Positions 26,912 to 35,700 of a stretch of 64,000 bases of DNA are shown piece by piece. Numbering within the stretch: the stretch's first letter is position 1; each line of letters starts with the position of its first letter. The stretch covers positions 43,861-107,860 of the forward strand of contig CADAES010000004.1 of assembly GCA_902786975.1 (NCBI GenBank), written 5' to 3'. Below the pieces are notes generated by a model. The model saw only the letters and a program-made list of their open reading frames with translations. It was not told the DNA's origin and did no database searches. The DNA is from an uncultured Ruminococcus sp. (GTDB taxonomy: Bacteria > Bacillota > Clostridia > Oscillospirales > Ruminococcaceae). The translations under genes and the position numbers were made by a program.

Positions 26912-27653
26912 CAGAATACAGAACGCTTACCGCAGTCATATGCAGGCAAACTCTCCTGATATGGATATGCTGTGGTCAAGGATAGAACAGCGCATCGACG
27001 CTAAGACACAGACACAAACACAGACACAGACACAGCCCGAACAGACCGTTTCACAGCAGCCGAAGATAACGGTCAGACGCAGCAGATTCGCTGCTTACGT
27101 CACGGCGGCAGCCTGCCTTATCGCAGTTGTTGCAGGCGCATTGATATACATCAAGGCAAAAGATATGGAGATAAAGACCGATACCAACAGCGGAAGCTAT
27201 GCCGAGGATGCCGCTGCTTCCTCCGGGAACGAGAGCTATGCAATGGCTAAGATCAACGATGACAATGTTAGCTCAGCCGAACCGGCAAAAGAGAACGATA
27301 TGACCGAAGAAGAAAAGAAGGATAAGGATCAGAATAGTGTTCCCGGCTCGGATTCTCATGACAGCAAGCGGGAATACAAAGCGGATATAAACAGCGGCAG
27401 GGACAAGATAAATAATAATACCGCAAAGACCACCGAAAGCTTATCACCGCCGGATATACTGAAAAAGGTCATGGACTCCGATGAATATAAAAACGCAGAC
27501 CAGACGACCAAAGAAGCGCTTGTTTCCAAGGCTGCCAACGATCTGCTGAAGGCAAAGGCGATAACTGATTTCGCTATCGAGCACACGCAGGGAAAGACCT
27601 TTATCGAATTAGAGCTTCCCGGCGGAGTGAAGGAAACTTTGGAGATAAAATAA
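26904..27653 (+). CDS. Putative membrane anti-sigma factor
   Basis: A 249-residue protein from the ATG at 26904, overlapping the sigma gene. The cytoplasmic N-terminus (about 1-55) includes a QTQTQTQT run, followed by one membrane span (about 70-90). The outside part is acidic and Ser-rich, then has a helical C-terminal domain (DILKKVMDSDEYKNADQTTKEALVSKA). There is no Cys-zinc motif. By position and topology it should hold back the sigma factor, but no anti-sigma domain is directly recognisable. A Trp T-box follows. Confidence 0.7.
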   Translation: MANRIQNAYRSHMQANSPDMDMLWSRIEQRIDAKTQTQTQTQTQPEQTVSQQPKITVRRSRFAAYVTAAACLIAVVAGALIYIKAKDMEIKTDTNSGSYAEDAAASSGNESYAMAKINDDNVSSAEPAKENDMTEEEKKDKDQNSVPGSDSHDSKREYKADINSGRDKINNNTAKTTESLSPPDILKKVMDSDEYKNADQTTKEALVSKAANDLLKAKAITDFAIEHTQGKTFIELELPGGVKETLEIK

Positions 27654-27665
27654 TTCAAAAAGCAC

Positions 27666-27694
27666 TTGACAAATCACAAAGAATGTGCTATTAT
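27666..27694 (+). promoter_or_regulatory. Promoter of the Trp T-box transcript
   Basis: TTGACA, 17 bases, TATTAT, directly upstream of the T-box leader. Confidence 0.75.
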
Positions 27695-27699
27695 CATAC

Positions 27700-27976
27700 T
27701 CGTAAATAACAGCCATAAACCTATGAGCGAGAGTAAGTAGCTTTATGCAGCTGCTTCAAAGAGAGCCGTGGACGGTGAGATCACGGTAAGCAGACATATT
27801 GTGAATGGACTCGTGAGGGCGAACCGAAACGGCGTGAGCCGGAGTAAGCAAGACGTATAACCTGCGTTAAGGGTCAGACGTATGATGGTACGTTGAGCAC
27901 AGCGTAAAGCTGATGAATTGGGTGGCACAGCAGGAAGAATTTATCCTGTCCCGTTTTGAATGGGACAGGTTTTTTG
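27700..27976 (+). promoter_or_regulatory. Tryptophan T-box riboswitch
   Basis: The leader has the GAGAGTAAGTAGC opening, GCCGTGGACGGTGAG distal elements, specifier TGG (27806-27808) in GTGAATGGACTC, antiterminator AATTGGGTGGCACAGC, and terminator CCTGTCCCGTTTTGAATGGGACAGG with a T run (27945-27976). UGGC in the T-box loop matches G73 of tRNA-Trp. It should switch on the TrpB-like gene when tRNA-Trp is uncharged. Confidence 0.93.
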
Positions 27977-28016
27977 TTTTTGTACGCCCCCGCAATACAG
28001 AAAGGATGGAACCATT

Positions 28017-29393
28017 ATGAGCAGCACAAAAGAGATACCTTACAAGATCTATCTTGACGAGAACGAGATGCCAAAGCAGTGGTACAACGTTCGTGCAGAT
28101 ATGAAAAACAAGCCTGCACCGCTTCTCAACCCCGCAACACACCAGCCCTGCACAGTTGAGGAACTGAGCCACGTTTTCTGCACAGAGCTTGCTAAGCAGG
28201 AGCTTGATGACACAACGGCGTATATCGACATTCCTTCGGAGATACTGGACTTTTACAAGATGTACAGACCTTCTCCGCTGGTAAGGGCATACTGCCTCGA
28301 AAAGACACTCGGCACGCCCGCAAAGATATACTACAAATTCGAGGGCAACAACACCTCGGGAAGCCACAAGCTCAACAGCGCTATCGCTCAGGCTTACTAT
28401 GCAAAGAAGCAGGGTCTGAAGGGCGTTACGACAGAAACAGGCGCAGGTCAGTGGGGCACAGCTCTTTCGATGGCTTGTGCATACCTCGGACTTGACTGTC
28501 AGGTATATATGGTAAAGGTATCCTACGAGCAAAAGCCTTTCAGACGTGAGGTAATGCGCACCTACGGTGCAAACGTTACTCCTTCGCCCTCTATGACAAC
28601 AGAGGTAGGAAAGAAGATAAATGCAGAGTTCCCGGGCACAAACGGCTCGCTGGGCTGTGCTATCTCGGAGGCTGTTGAGGCAGCTACATCGCAGGAGGGC
28701 TACAGATATGTTCTTGGCTCGGTGCTTTCTCAGGTACTGCTGCATCAGTCTGTTATCGGTCTTGAATCAAAGGCTGCGCTTGACAAGTACGGCATCAAGC
28801 CGGATATGATAATCGGCTGCGCAGGCGGCGGCTCGAACCTCGGCGGACTTATCTCGCCGTTCATGGGCGAGAAGCTCAGAGGCGAGGCTGACTATCAGAT
28901 AATCGCTGTTGAGCCTGCTTCGTGTCCTTCTCTCACAAGAGGAACATTCGGCTACGATTTCTGCGACACGGGTGCTGTTTGCCCGCTTGCAAAAATGTAT
29001 ACTCTGGGAAGTACCTTCATGCCTTCTCCAAACCACGCAGGCGGTCTGCGTTACCACGGTATGAGCAGCGTTCTTTCGCAGCTGTACCATGACGGTCTTA
29101 TGGAGGCTCGCAGCGTTGAGCAGACAAGCGTATTCGCTGCTGCCGAGCAGTTCGCAAGAACAGAGGGCATACTCCCCGCACCGGAGAGCAGCCACGCTAT
29201 CAGGGTCGCTATCGACGAAGCTTTGAAGTGCAAGGAGACAGGCGAGGAAAAGACTATCCTGTTCGGTCTTACAGGCACAGGCTATTTCGATATGTACGCT
29301 TACGAGGCATTCAACGACGGAAAGATGACCGACTATATCCCGACAGACGAGGAAATAGCAAAGAGCGTTGCAAAGATGCCGAAGGTAGACTAA
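28017..29393 (+). CDS. Tryptophan synthase beta-like protein (TrpB2 type)
   Basis: A 458-residue PLP enzyme. The Lys-bearing block is GNNTSGSHKLNSAIAQAYYAKKQG, the Gly-rich phosphate site GCAGGGSNLGGL, and the C-terminal FGLTGTGYFDM. The length and the N-terminal extension (YNVRADMKNKPAPLLNPAT) match the stand-alone TrpB2 class rather than TrpB1. It makes tryptophan from indole and serine, probably as a salvage step as no trpA is adjacent. A Trp T-box controls it, which supports the assignment. The start follows GAAAGGATGG. Confidence 0.93.
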   Translation: MSSTKEIPYKIYLDENEMPKQWYNVRADMKNKPAPLLNPATHQPCTVEELSHVFCTELAKQELDDTTAYIDIPSEILDFYKMYRPSPLVRAYCLEKTLGTPAKIYYKFEGNNTSGSHKLNSAIAQAYYAKKQGLKGVTTETGAGQWGTALSMACAYLGLDCQVYMVKVSYEQKPFRREVMRTYGANVTPSPSMTTEVGKKINAEFPGTNGSLGCAISEAVEAATSQEGYRYVLGSVLSQVLLHQSVIGLESKAALDKYGIKPDMIIGCAGGGSNLGGLISPFMGEKLRGEADYQIIAVEPASCPSLTRGTFGYDFCDTGAVCPLAKMYTLGSTFMPSPNHAGGLRYHGMSSVLSQLYHDGLMEARSVEQTSVFAAAEQFARTEGILPAPESSHAIRVAIDEALKCKETGEEKTILFGLTGTGYFDMYAYEAFNDGKMTDYIPTDEEIAKSVAKMPKVD

Positions 29394-29409
29394 AACACAA
29401 AAAACATAA

Positions 29410-29437
29410 AAGAGGGCACTCAGTGTCCTCTTTTTTT
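29410..29437 (+). terminator. Terminator of the TrpB-like gene
   Basis: AGAGGGCACTCAGTGTCCTCT hairpin followed by T run. Confidence 0.85.
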
Positions 29438-29458
29438 GTCCGCAAAGCCGCACGGGCG

Positions 29459-29495
29459 CAAAAACAGCCGCAAAGAATGATTCTCTGCGGCTGTT
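29459..29495 (-). terminator. Terminator of the MBOAT/SGNH pair
   Basis: ACAGCCGCAGAG and CTTTGCGGCTGT pair on the minus strand and are followed by TTTTTG. Confidence 0.75.
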
Positions 29496-29508
29496 GTGCT
29501 GTTGTTTG

Positions 29509-30897
29509 CTATGTGAAGTTGTATCGCCGTCCGTCCTTATAGGCTATTATCTGAAGTTTGCCGGTGAACTTTTCTCTTTCGGCGGTCGGCACGATAACGG
29601 AGTAGCCCTCTTTGGTCTTGACAAGATCGAACTCCTTGCCCATCATAAGCCATGCAGCCTCATAACGTTCGTCAGCCTTCCAGATTATCTCGGTAAACTG
29701 CTCGTTCTTCTTTATATCAAGCTGGCCGTAAGACATCGCAACGTCCTCTTTCGGAGCATTCTTGACCTTGGCATAGGAAGGATTGAATTTAATTCCCTTC
29801 ATGCTGTCAAAGTCAAAATAATTACTTGTCATCGCATAGTCTTCAAGCTCGAAAATAACGCACTGAGGCTTGAAAAGGTTGAAATATGCGGGCATGTTCG
29901 CCGCATTCTTATAGCCGTGTATCTGCACGCACTCGCCGAACGCATTTTCAAGGAACTTATGACCGTAGCGGAACATACCGCTGCCCTGGAACACAAGTGC
30001 CTTGGGACAGCCCTGTGATTTGCGTGTATCGTTTATAACGTAATCAAAGGAATGGAAGGTGCTGTCGAGCATAAGTCCGCTGTACTTATCTGCGATGCTC
30101 TTTGTCGGGGTCTTGGGGGTATATACGGGTATCTTCTCGTTTATCGGGTACTTTACGCCCGAAAGCGAGGTCTTTGTCTCTGTCGTGATATCGAACTCGG
30201 ACTCCTCGTTGATATGCAGCTTGGGGCTGGTCGCTTTGAGCTTTTTCAGCGCATTGAGCGTACTGTAATAAGCGCCCGTTTCGTTGAAGCTGTCAACGTC
30301 GTATTTCTTATTGAACACAGCCTTGCCCGAATCCTTGGTCTGAATGAGCGTCTGGGTGTTGTCAACGTAGTTTATGCCACGCTTTTTAAGCTCCTCCAGG
30401 AACTTATCCACATAGCTCCTGTCATACTTCACACTTGAGGGGAGCTTCTGAGTAAGTACAGCTGCCTTTGACGGGTCAAGCACGAACAGGAACGGAACTT
30501 TTTTGTGTTTACAGTATTCCTGCATTTGCTGTATCATATCCGCTATGGCGATATATCCTTCGTCAGAGCCTTTCTGCTCCTCGGTGATGCCTGCGCCGAA
30601 CACCTCTGAGTCCTTTCCGTAGATATACGGTGTATTCACCATTTTGCGGAAAACGACGTCGTTTATCACAGTATATCCGAGTATCATCTTGTCACGCAGA
30701 CCTATCCTGTCGCTCAGGTAGTTTTCGAGTCTGTCCTTGAAATCGACCGACTTGTTCGCTGCACTGCCCACCGGCGACGGAGCAAGCTTGCTGTTATCTA
30801 TCTCAGACACCGCATCGGGCTTGAAATTGAACAAAGCCAGAGGCACTATCAGCATAGCCGTAAACATTATTATCGTAAATACTTTTACGCCTTTCAT
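29509..30897 (-). CDS. AlgX/DHHW-like exported acyltransferase partner
   Basis: A 462-residue protein with one N-terminal membrane span (about 5-25). The region KDRLENYLSDRIGLRDKMILGYTVIND, the block FLFVLDPSKA, and VFQGSGMFRYGHKFLENAFGE fit the DHHW/AlgX-like SGNH group. Such proteins complete O-acetylation of exported polysaccharide together with an MBOAT protein. The MBOAT gene is directly upstream (27 bases). The start follows GGCGAAAGGAGGATCGAT. The polymer is unknown. It differs in sequence from the DltD-like protein at 1-1484. Confidence 0.8.
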   Translation of the reverse strand: MKGVKVFTIIMFTAMLIVPLALFNFKPDAVSEIDNSKLAPSPVGSAANKSVDFKDRLENYLSDRIGLRDKMILGYTVINDVVFRKMVNTPYIYGKDSEVFGAGITEEQKGSDEGYIAIADMIQQMQEYCKHKKVPFLFVLDPSKAAVLTQKLPSSVKYDRSYVDKFLEELKKRGINYVDNTQTLIQTKDSGKAVFNKKYDVDSFNETGAYYSTLNALKKLKATSPKLHINEESEFDITTETKTSLSGVKYPINEKIPVYTPKTPTKSIADKYSGLMLDSTFHSFDYVINDTRKSQGCPKALVFQGSGMFRYGHKFLENAFGECVQIHGYKNAANMPAYFNLFKPQCVIFELEDYAMTSNYFDFDSMKGIKFNPSYAKVKNAPKEDVAMSYGQLDIKKNEQFTEIIWKADERYEAAWLMMGKEFDLVKTKEGYSVIVPTAEREKFTGKLQIIAYKDGRRYNFT

Positions 30898-30924
30898 AGC
30901 TTATCGATCCTCCTTTCGCCGATG

Positions 30925-32457
30925 CTATTTCATATACATAAACGGTATATAGTCAGAGCTTGCCATAAACATAAGTGCCAGTGCGAAAAGTATCAATCCG
31001 AGCATCTGTCTGAAGAACACAAAGCCCGCAGAGGATTCTCTCCTGCTTTCAAAGTGGCTCTTAACGCCCTCAAAGCCGAGCACGGTCGAACCGAACAGTG
31101 CGATGGCCGCAAATGCGATGATCTGCCAGTCGAAGTAATGCAGGAAGCCGAACGGCACGCTTTCGTTGGAGGTTATACCGAACATAAGCTTGAACCACTC
31201 TACCATCTGGCTGAAGTCTGCAAATCTGAAGATTATCCAGCACAGGTATACAATGACCATAGTGATAAGCCATTTGAAGAACGAGGGTATAGCGTTGTAA
31301 AAACCGCTGTTCTCCATAAGCTTTTCAAGTACTCTGAATCCGCAGTTTATCAGTGCCCATACGAGGAACGTCCAGCCTGCGCCGTGCCAGATGCCCGAAA
31401 CGACGAACACTACAAGCACGCCGAGCAGAGATTTGAGCTGTCCGTTTCTGTTTCCGCCCATAGGGATATAGATATACTCCTTGAACCACTCGTGCAGGGA
31501 GATATGCCAGCGTCTCCAGAAATCGCCGATAGAGGTCGCAAGGTACGGGAAATCGAAATTCTTTTCAAACTCGAAGCCGAATATCCTCGAAAGGCCCAGA
31601 GCGATATCCGAATATGCGGAGAAATCAAAGTATATCCTGAACATGAACAGAAGATTGATGCCCCATGCGGTGAGGCTGTCTATCTTCGATGCATCGGCGT
31701 TTGCGATGCACACCGCAAAGGTATCTGCAATAAGTATTTTTTTGGCAAAGCCTATCATTATCTTGTCAATGCCCTCAAAGAGAGTATCGACAGACAGCGC
31801 TCTGACGCCGCACTGCGGTTTGAAATCTCTCCACAGGACTATCGGTCCGGCAACTACCTTCGGGAAGAAGCAGATATACAGCGCACAGTCTATCGGGTTC
31901 ATACTTTCCGCTTTGCCTCTGTAGATATCGACGATATACGAAACAGTGGAAAGCGTTATGAACGAAATGCCTATCGGTGCGATAAGCGATTCGGGCTTTG
32001 CTGTGAAATCGAATGTCAGAAGCTTTGAAAGGAAGCCTGCGCACTTGAAATATACGAACACTGCGCCTGCTGCGGCTACGCCGAAGGTCATTATTCCGAG
32101 CAGTATCCAGTCACGCTTTTTCTTCTTGGGCTCGCCGTCCTCGTCCGTATCGTCGTCGTCATCGTCGTCGTACGAATACATCGCATTATAGCCACGGTTC
32201 TTGAAGTCCCGCTTGAACTGAATGCCCCAGCCGACGCCGTAGACGATAGCTATGTACAAGCAAAGCTTAAACATATCTCCGATGCCTGCGAACGCATAGA
32301 AAACAAGACTGATGATTATCAGAACGATATCACACACCCTGAATTTGCGGAATATCTCCGCAAGCGGTCCTTTGCTGCTGAGCAGATTGAACAGATAGTA
32401 CAAGATCACGCTCAGCGGGAAGAAAACGAACAAGAAGGTATAGGTCGTAAATCCCAT
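30925..32457 (-). CDS. MBOAT O-acyltransferase (AlgI-like)
   Basis: A 510-residue membrane protein with an AlgI signature: PIGISFITLSTVSYIVDIYRG, IGDFWRRWHISLHEWFKEYIYIPMGGN, and VSGIWHGAGWTF with the catalytic His. A long Asp run (YDDDDDDDTDEDGEPKKKK) sits in a cytoplasmic loop near residue 100, unusual for the family. It moves an acetyl group from the cytoplasm to the DHHW/AlgX-like partner encoded downstream. It has a consensus promoter (32625-32653). Confidence 0.9.
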   Translation of the reverse strand: MGFTTYTFLFVFFPLSVILYYLFNLLSSKGPLAEIFRKFRVCDIVLIIISLVFYAFAGIGDMFKLCLYIAIVYGVGWGIQFKRDFKNRGYNAMYSYDDDDDDDTDEDGEPKKKKRDWILLGIMTFGVAAAGAVFVYFKCAGFLSKLLTFDFTAKPESLIAPIGISFITLSTVSYIVDIYRGKAESMNPIDCALYICFFPKVVAGPIVLWRDFKPQCGVRALSVDTLFEGIDKIMIGFAKKILIADTFAVCIANADASKIDSLTAWGINLLFMFRIYFDFSAYSDIALGLSRIFGFEFEKNFDFPYLATSIGDFWRRWHISLHEWFKEYIYIPMGGNRNGQLKSLLGVLVVFVVSGIWHGAGWTFLVWALINCGFRVLEKLMENSGFYNAIPSFFKWLITMVIVYLCWIIFRFADFSQMVEWFKLMFGITSNESVPFGFLHYFDWQIIAFAAIALFGSTVLGFEGVKSHFESRRESSAGFVFFRQMLGLILFALALMFMASSDYIPFMYMK

Positions 32458-32624
32458 AATTATCTCTCTCCATAAGCTTCATTTCACGGCAGCTTCTCAG
32501 CTGTGCCGCACTCTTTCAGTTCGGCACGCAGCGCCGCACCGATGCCGGGGTCACGGCAAGGTGAAAATGCGTTTTCTAAAGACGGTTTGTCTGCCAAAAC
32601 AGAATACCGTGGTTAACATATATT

Positions 32625-32653
32625 ATTATATCACAGTAATTTCTATATTTCAA
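32625..32653 (-). promoter_or_regulatory. Promoter of the MBOAT/SGNH operon
   Basis: TTGAAA, 17 bases, TATAAT on the minus strand. The leader to the start at 32457 is about 160 bases; nothing else was recognised in 32458-32795 apart from the LRR-gene terminator. Confidence 0.7.
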
Positions 32654-32749
32654 CCCTTTGCTGCCATAAAAATCAAGTCCGCAGCAACAAAAAGTTTGAT
32701 CTCGGGGGACACAAAGCGGAGCTTTTACTGTGCAAACAGTCGGATAATG

Positions 32750-32783
32750 CAGAAAGACCCGCAGAGTTTACCTCTGCGGGTCT
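32750..32783 (-). terminator. Terminator of the LRR/CWB2 gene
   Basis: AGACCCGCAGAGGTAAACTCTGCGGGTCT on the minus strand with T-rich 3' side. Confidence 0.75.
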
Positions 32784-32795
32784 GAAAAGCAAGTA

Positions 32796-35700
32796 TTAAT
32801 AGCCTGCGTTGCGGATCATATTAACAAGATCATCAGGAACTGCTACTTGTCCGCCGAAGATGACCAGCTGCTTAGCCTTCTTCTTTGCCAGGTAGTCCTT
32901 CTGGTACCAATACAGATCATATTTTTTAGCCTTCGGATCAATTACGATCTGATCACCGAGGAACAGAGGAGCCTTCATCATTGCTGCGAGCACGCCGCCT
33001 GCGAGAGCGTCAGGGAAGTTTTTACCCTTTGCTATGCAGATAGCATCACTCTTGAGCACATTTTGCTCTGCAAAGTAAGAATTAAGCTTTGTGCAGGTCT
33101 CGTATCTGTCTGTACCGGAGAATCTTACAGCAGAAGCATTGTCAAGTGTCTTCTTGATGTCTACCCATACCTTATCGGATACAGCTGCGGGTCCGCCTAT
33201 AACATAAACGTTCTTTACGCTGCCCTTGATGCTGTTCAGATACTTCTTGGTAGCGCTGCTCAATGCTGCGTCAGTCTTAACATAGATTATCGGAGCGCCC
33301 AAGATAGCTGCGACAGGTGATGCGGAAAGTGCATCAGCATAGCCCTTATCCGTTGTGAAGAATACAGCTTTCGGAGCCTTTCCTGTCTTTGCCTGGAGCT
33401 TCTTAGCCACTGCAACAGCTGTGTCGATGTAGTTGCCTGCACCGATAGTTGTTACTTTCAGACCGTTCTTCGTGAGAGTTTTTGTAACGCTGCTGTCAAC
33501 AGAACCCTTTGTATTAACAAGAATAACGTTCTTAGCGCCGAGTCTCTTTATCTCCTTGAGAGTCTCAGGAAGGACCTTGCCCTTCTGGACTGTAAGGATA
33601 GGTGCATTGTATGCTTTTGCAAGAGGAACTGACACGAGTGAATCGTGGAAGTCGTATCCTGTTGTGATGATAACTGTGTTTGCCTTAGCAAATGCCTTCT
33701 TGGAGATCTCAACAGCTGTGCCCTCACGGGTCGCACCTGCGAGACGCTCACGCTCCTCACCGACATTTACAGTGATCGTAGCAGAGACTCCGCTTGCAGT
33801 CTTGACTGTGACAACAGCCTTGCCGCTCTTTCTCGGAGTAATGTTGCCCTCGTTATCTACCAAAGCTACGTCAGTGTTGCTGGATGTGAACTCAAGAACA
33901 TCGGTGGTCTTCTGACCGTTCTTTGTTGTGAGCAAAGGATTGAGAGTATATCTTCCGGAGGTACGGCAGATAAACAGCATCTGACCCTCTTCGAAGGTTA
34001 TCTTGGAAACCATCTTGTTGTTGTCAACAAATGCGATGTAGCTGGAATTTGATTCTGCATATGTCTGTGCGGTAGAGCCACTTGAAGCGTAGAATGCTAC
34101 CTTCGGCTTTCCTGTCAGACCGGAGAATGCGTCGTAGGTGAAATTAACGGTCTTATTGTTGCCGTACTTGACTGTCCTGAGGCCTTCGCATCTGTTGAAT
34201 GCCTTGGACGAGATCGTCTTTACGCTGGTCGGGATAGTAACATTTGCGATGTAGTTGTTGGAGGAGAACGCACCTGCGCCTATCTCGGTAACGCTTGAAG
34301 GAACGGTGAAATTCTTGCCCTGCTTCATAACCGGGTACATAAGCAGCTTGGAGCCGTCCTTGGAGTACATTACGCCGTTGATGCTCTTATAGTTTGCGTT
34401 CTTGCTGTCGATAACGATAGCCTTCAGAGGATTGATAACACCCTTTTTAAGGTCGTCCTGAGTGTATGTGAACGAGAAGTTCCATGCGCTCATAGAGATA
34501 TTATCGGTAGCTGCGGGGATAGTCATCTTTGCGATGCAGTGACAGTCCGCAAAAGCAAGATTGGATATAGTCTTAACGTTCTTGGGGATAACAGCAGTAC
34601 CCTTTGTGGTGCTGTTGATAGTGCTGAGCTTAACGCAGTTGCTGAATGCGCTGTCGCCGATGGTATCAAGAGTTGTCGGGAGCTTGACGCTTGTGAGAAG
34701 CTCATCGTTTGCAAAGAGGCTCTTTTCAAGAGAAATAAGGTTCGAGCCCGAAAGGTCAACGCTCTTGAGCTTCTTGCAGTTTGTGAATGCACCCTCGCCG
34801 ATGATGTTTTGGAAATCCTTGTTCTTCGGCTTTACGATAGTCATATTCTTCAGAGCTGTGTTTGCAAAAGCGGTCTTGCCGACAGAGACGATGCTGCTTG
34901 GCAGTCTGCTGTTTGTAGCAGTTGCGGATATCGTCACGAGATTGAGGGCAGTACACTTATTGAACGCACTTTCACCGAGGTTGGTCAGGTTGCTTGCGTT
35001 AGGCAGTATTACCTTTGTAAGTGCAGCACAATCCTCAAATGCATGGCTTCCTACCGAGGAAATGTTCTTGGCAGCTGACAGGTCTGCTGTTTTGAGAGCC
35101 TTGCAGCCCTGGAAGGTACCGTCCTTGATCTCAGCGACCAATGTCATAGCGACCTTGCCCTTTGTGGTAACAGGCAGGTTTTTAAGGCTCGTGCAGTTCT
35201 TGAATGCGTTAGCGCCTATCTGCTTTACTGTATCGTTTATGGTTACCTTTGTAAGAGATGAACATTCTTCAAATGTTGACTCTCCTATCGAGGTGACCTT
35301 ACCTTCGAACTTGACTGTTTTAAGGCTGTTGCACTTATAGAAAAGTCTTGGGTGGATAACCTCTACCTTGCTCGGGAAGCTGAGCTCCTGGCTGGAGGTA
35401 CCGTCGAGCGTCGAGCCTTCGAGTGACGTGCAGTTTGCGAATGCCTTTTCGCCGAGCGTTGCAAGCTTGCTCTTTGTTTTGCTGAGAATGTTGAGGTACT
35501 TGAACGACGAGCAATCCTCAAATCCGAACTTCTGAACAGCTTCACAGGATGCAGGCAGCATGATCGTGTTCTTCATTGCCTTCTGGTCGCTCGGTCTGGC
35601 ACTTGTCAGTGAAGAACAGCCCTTGAATGCGCTTTCCTTTATTTCCTGAAGGTTCTTGGAATAAACGACTGTTTTCAGTCCGGCGCAGTCCTGGAACACG

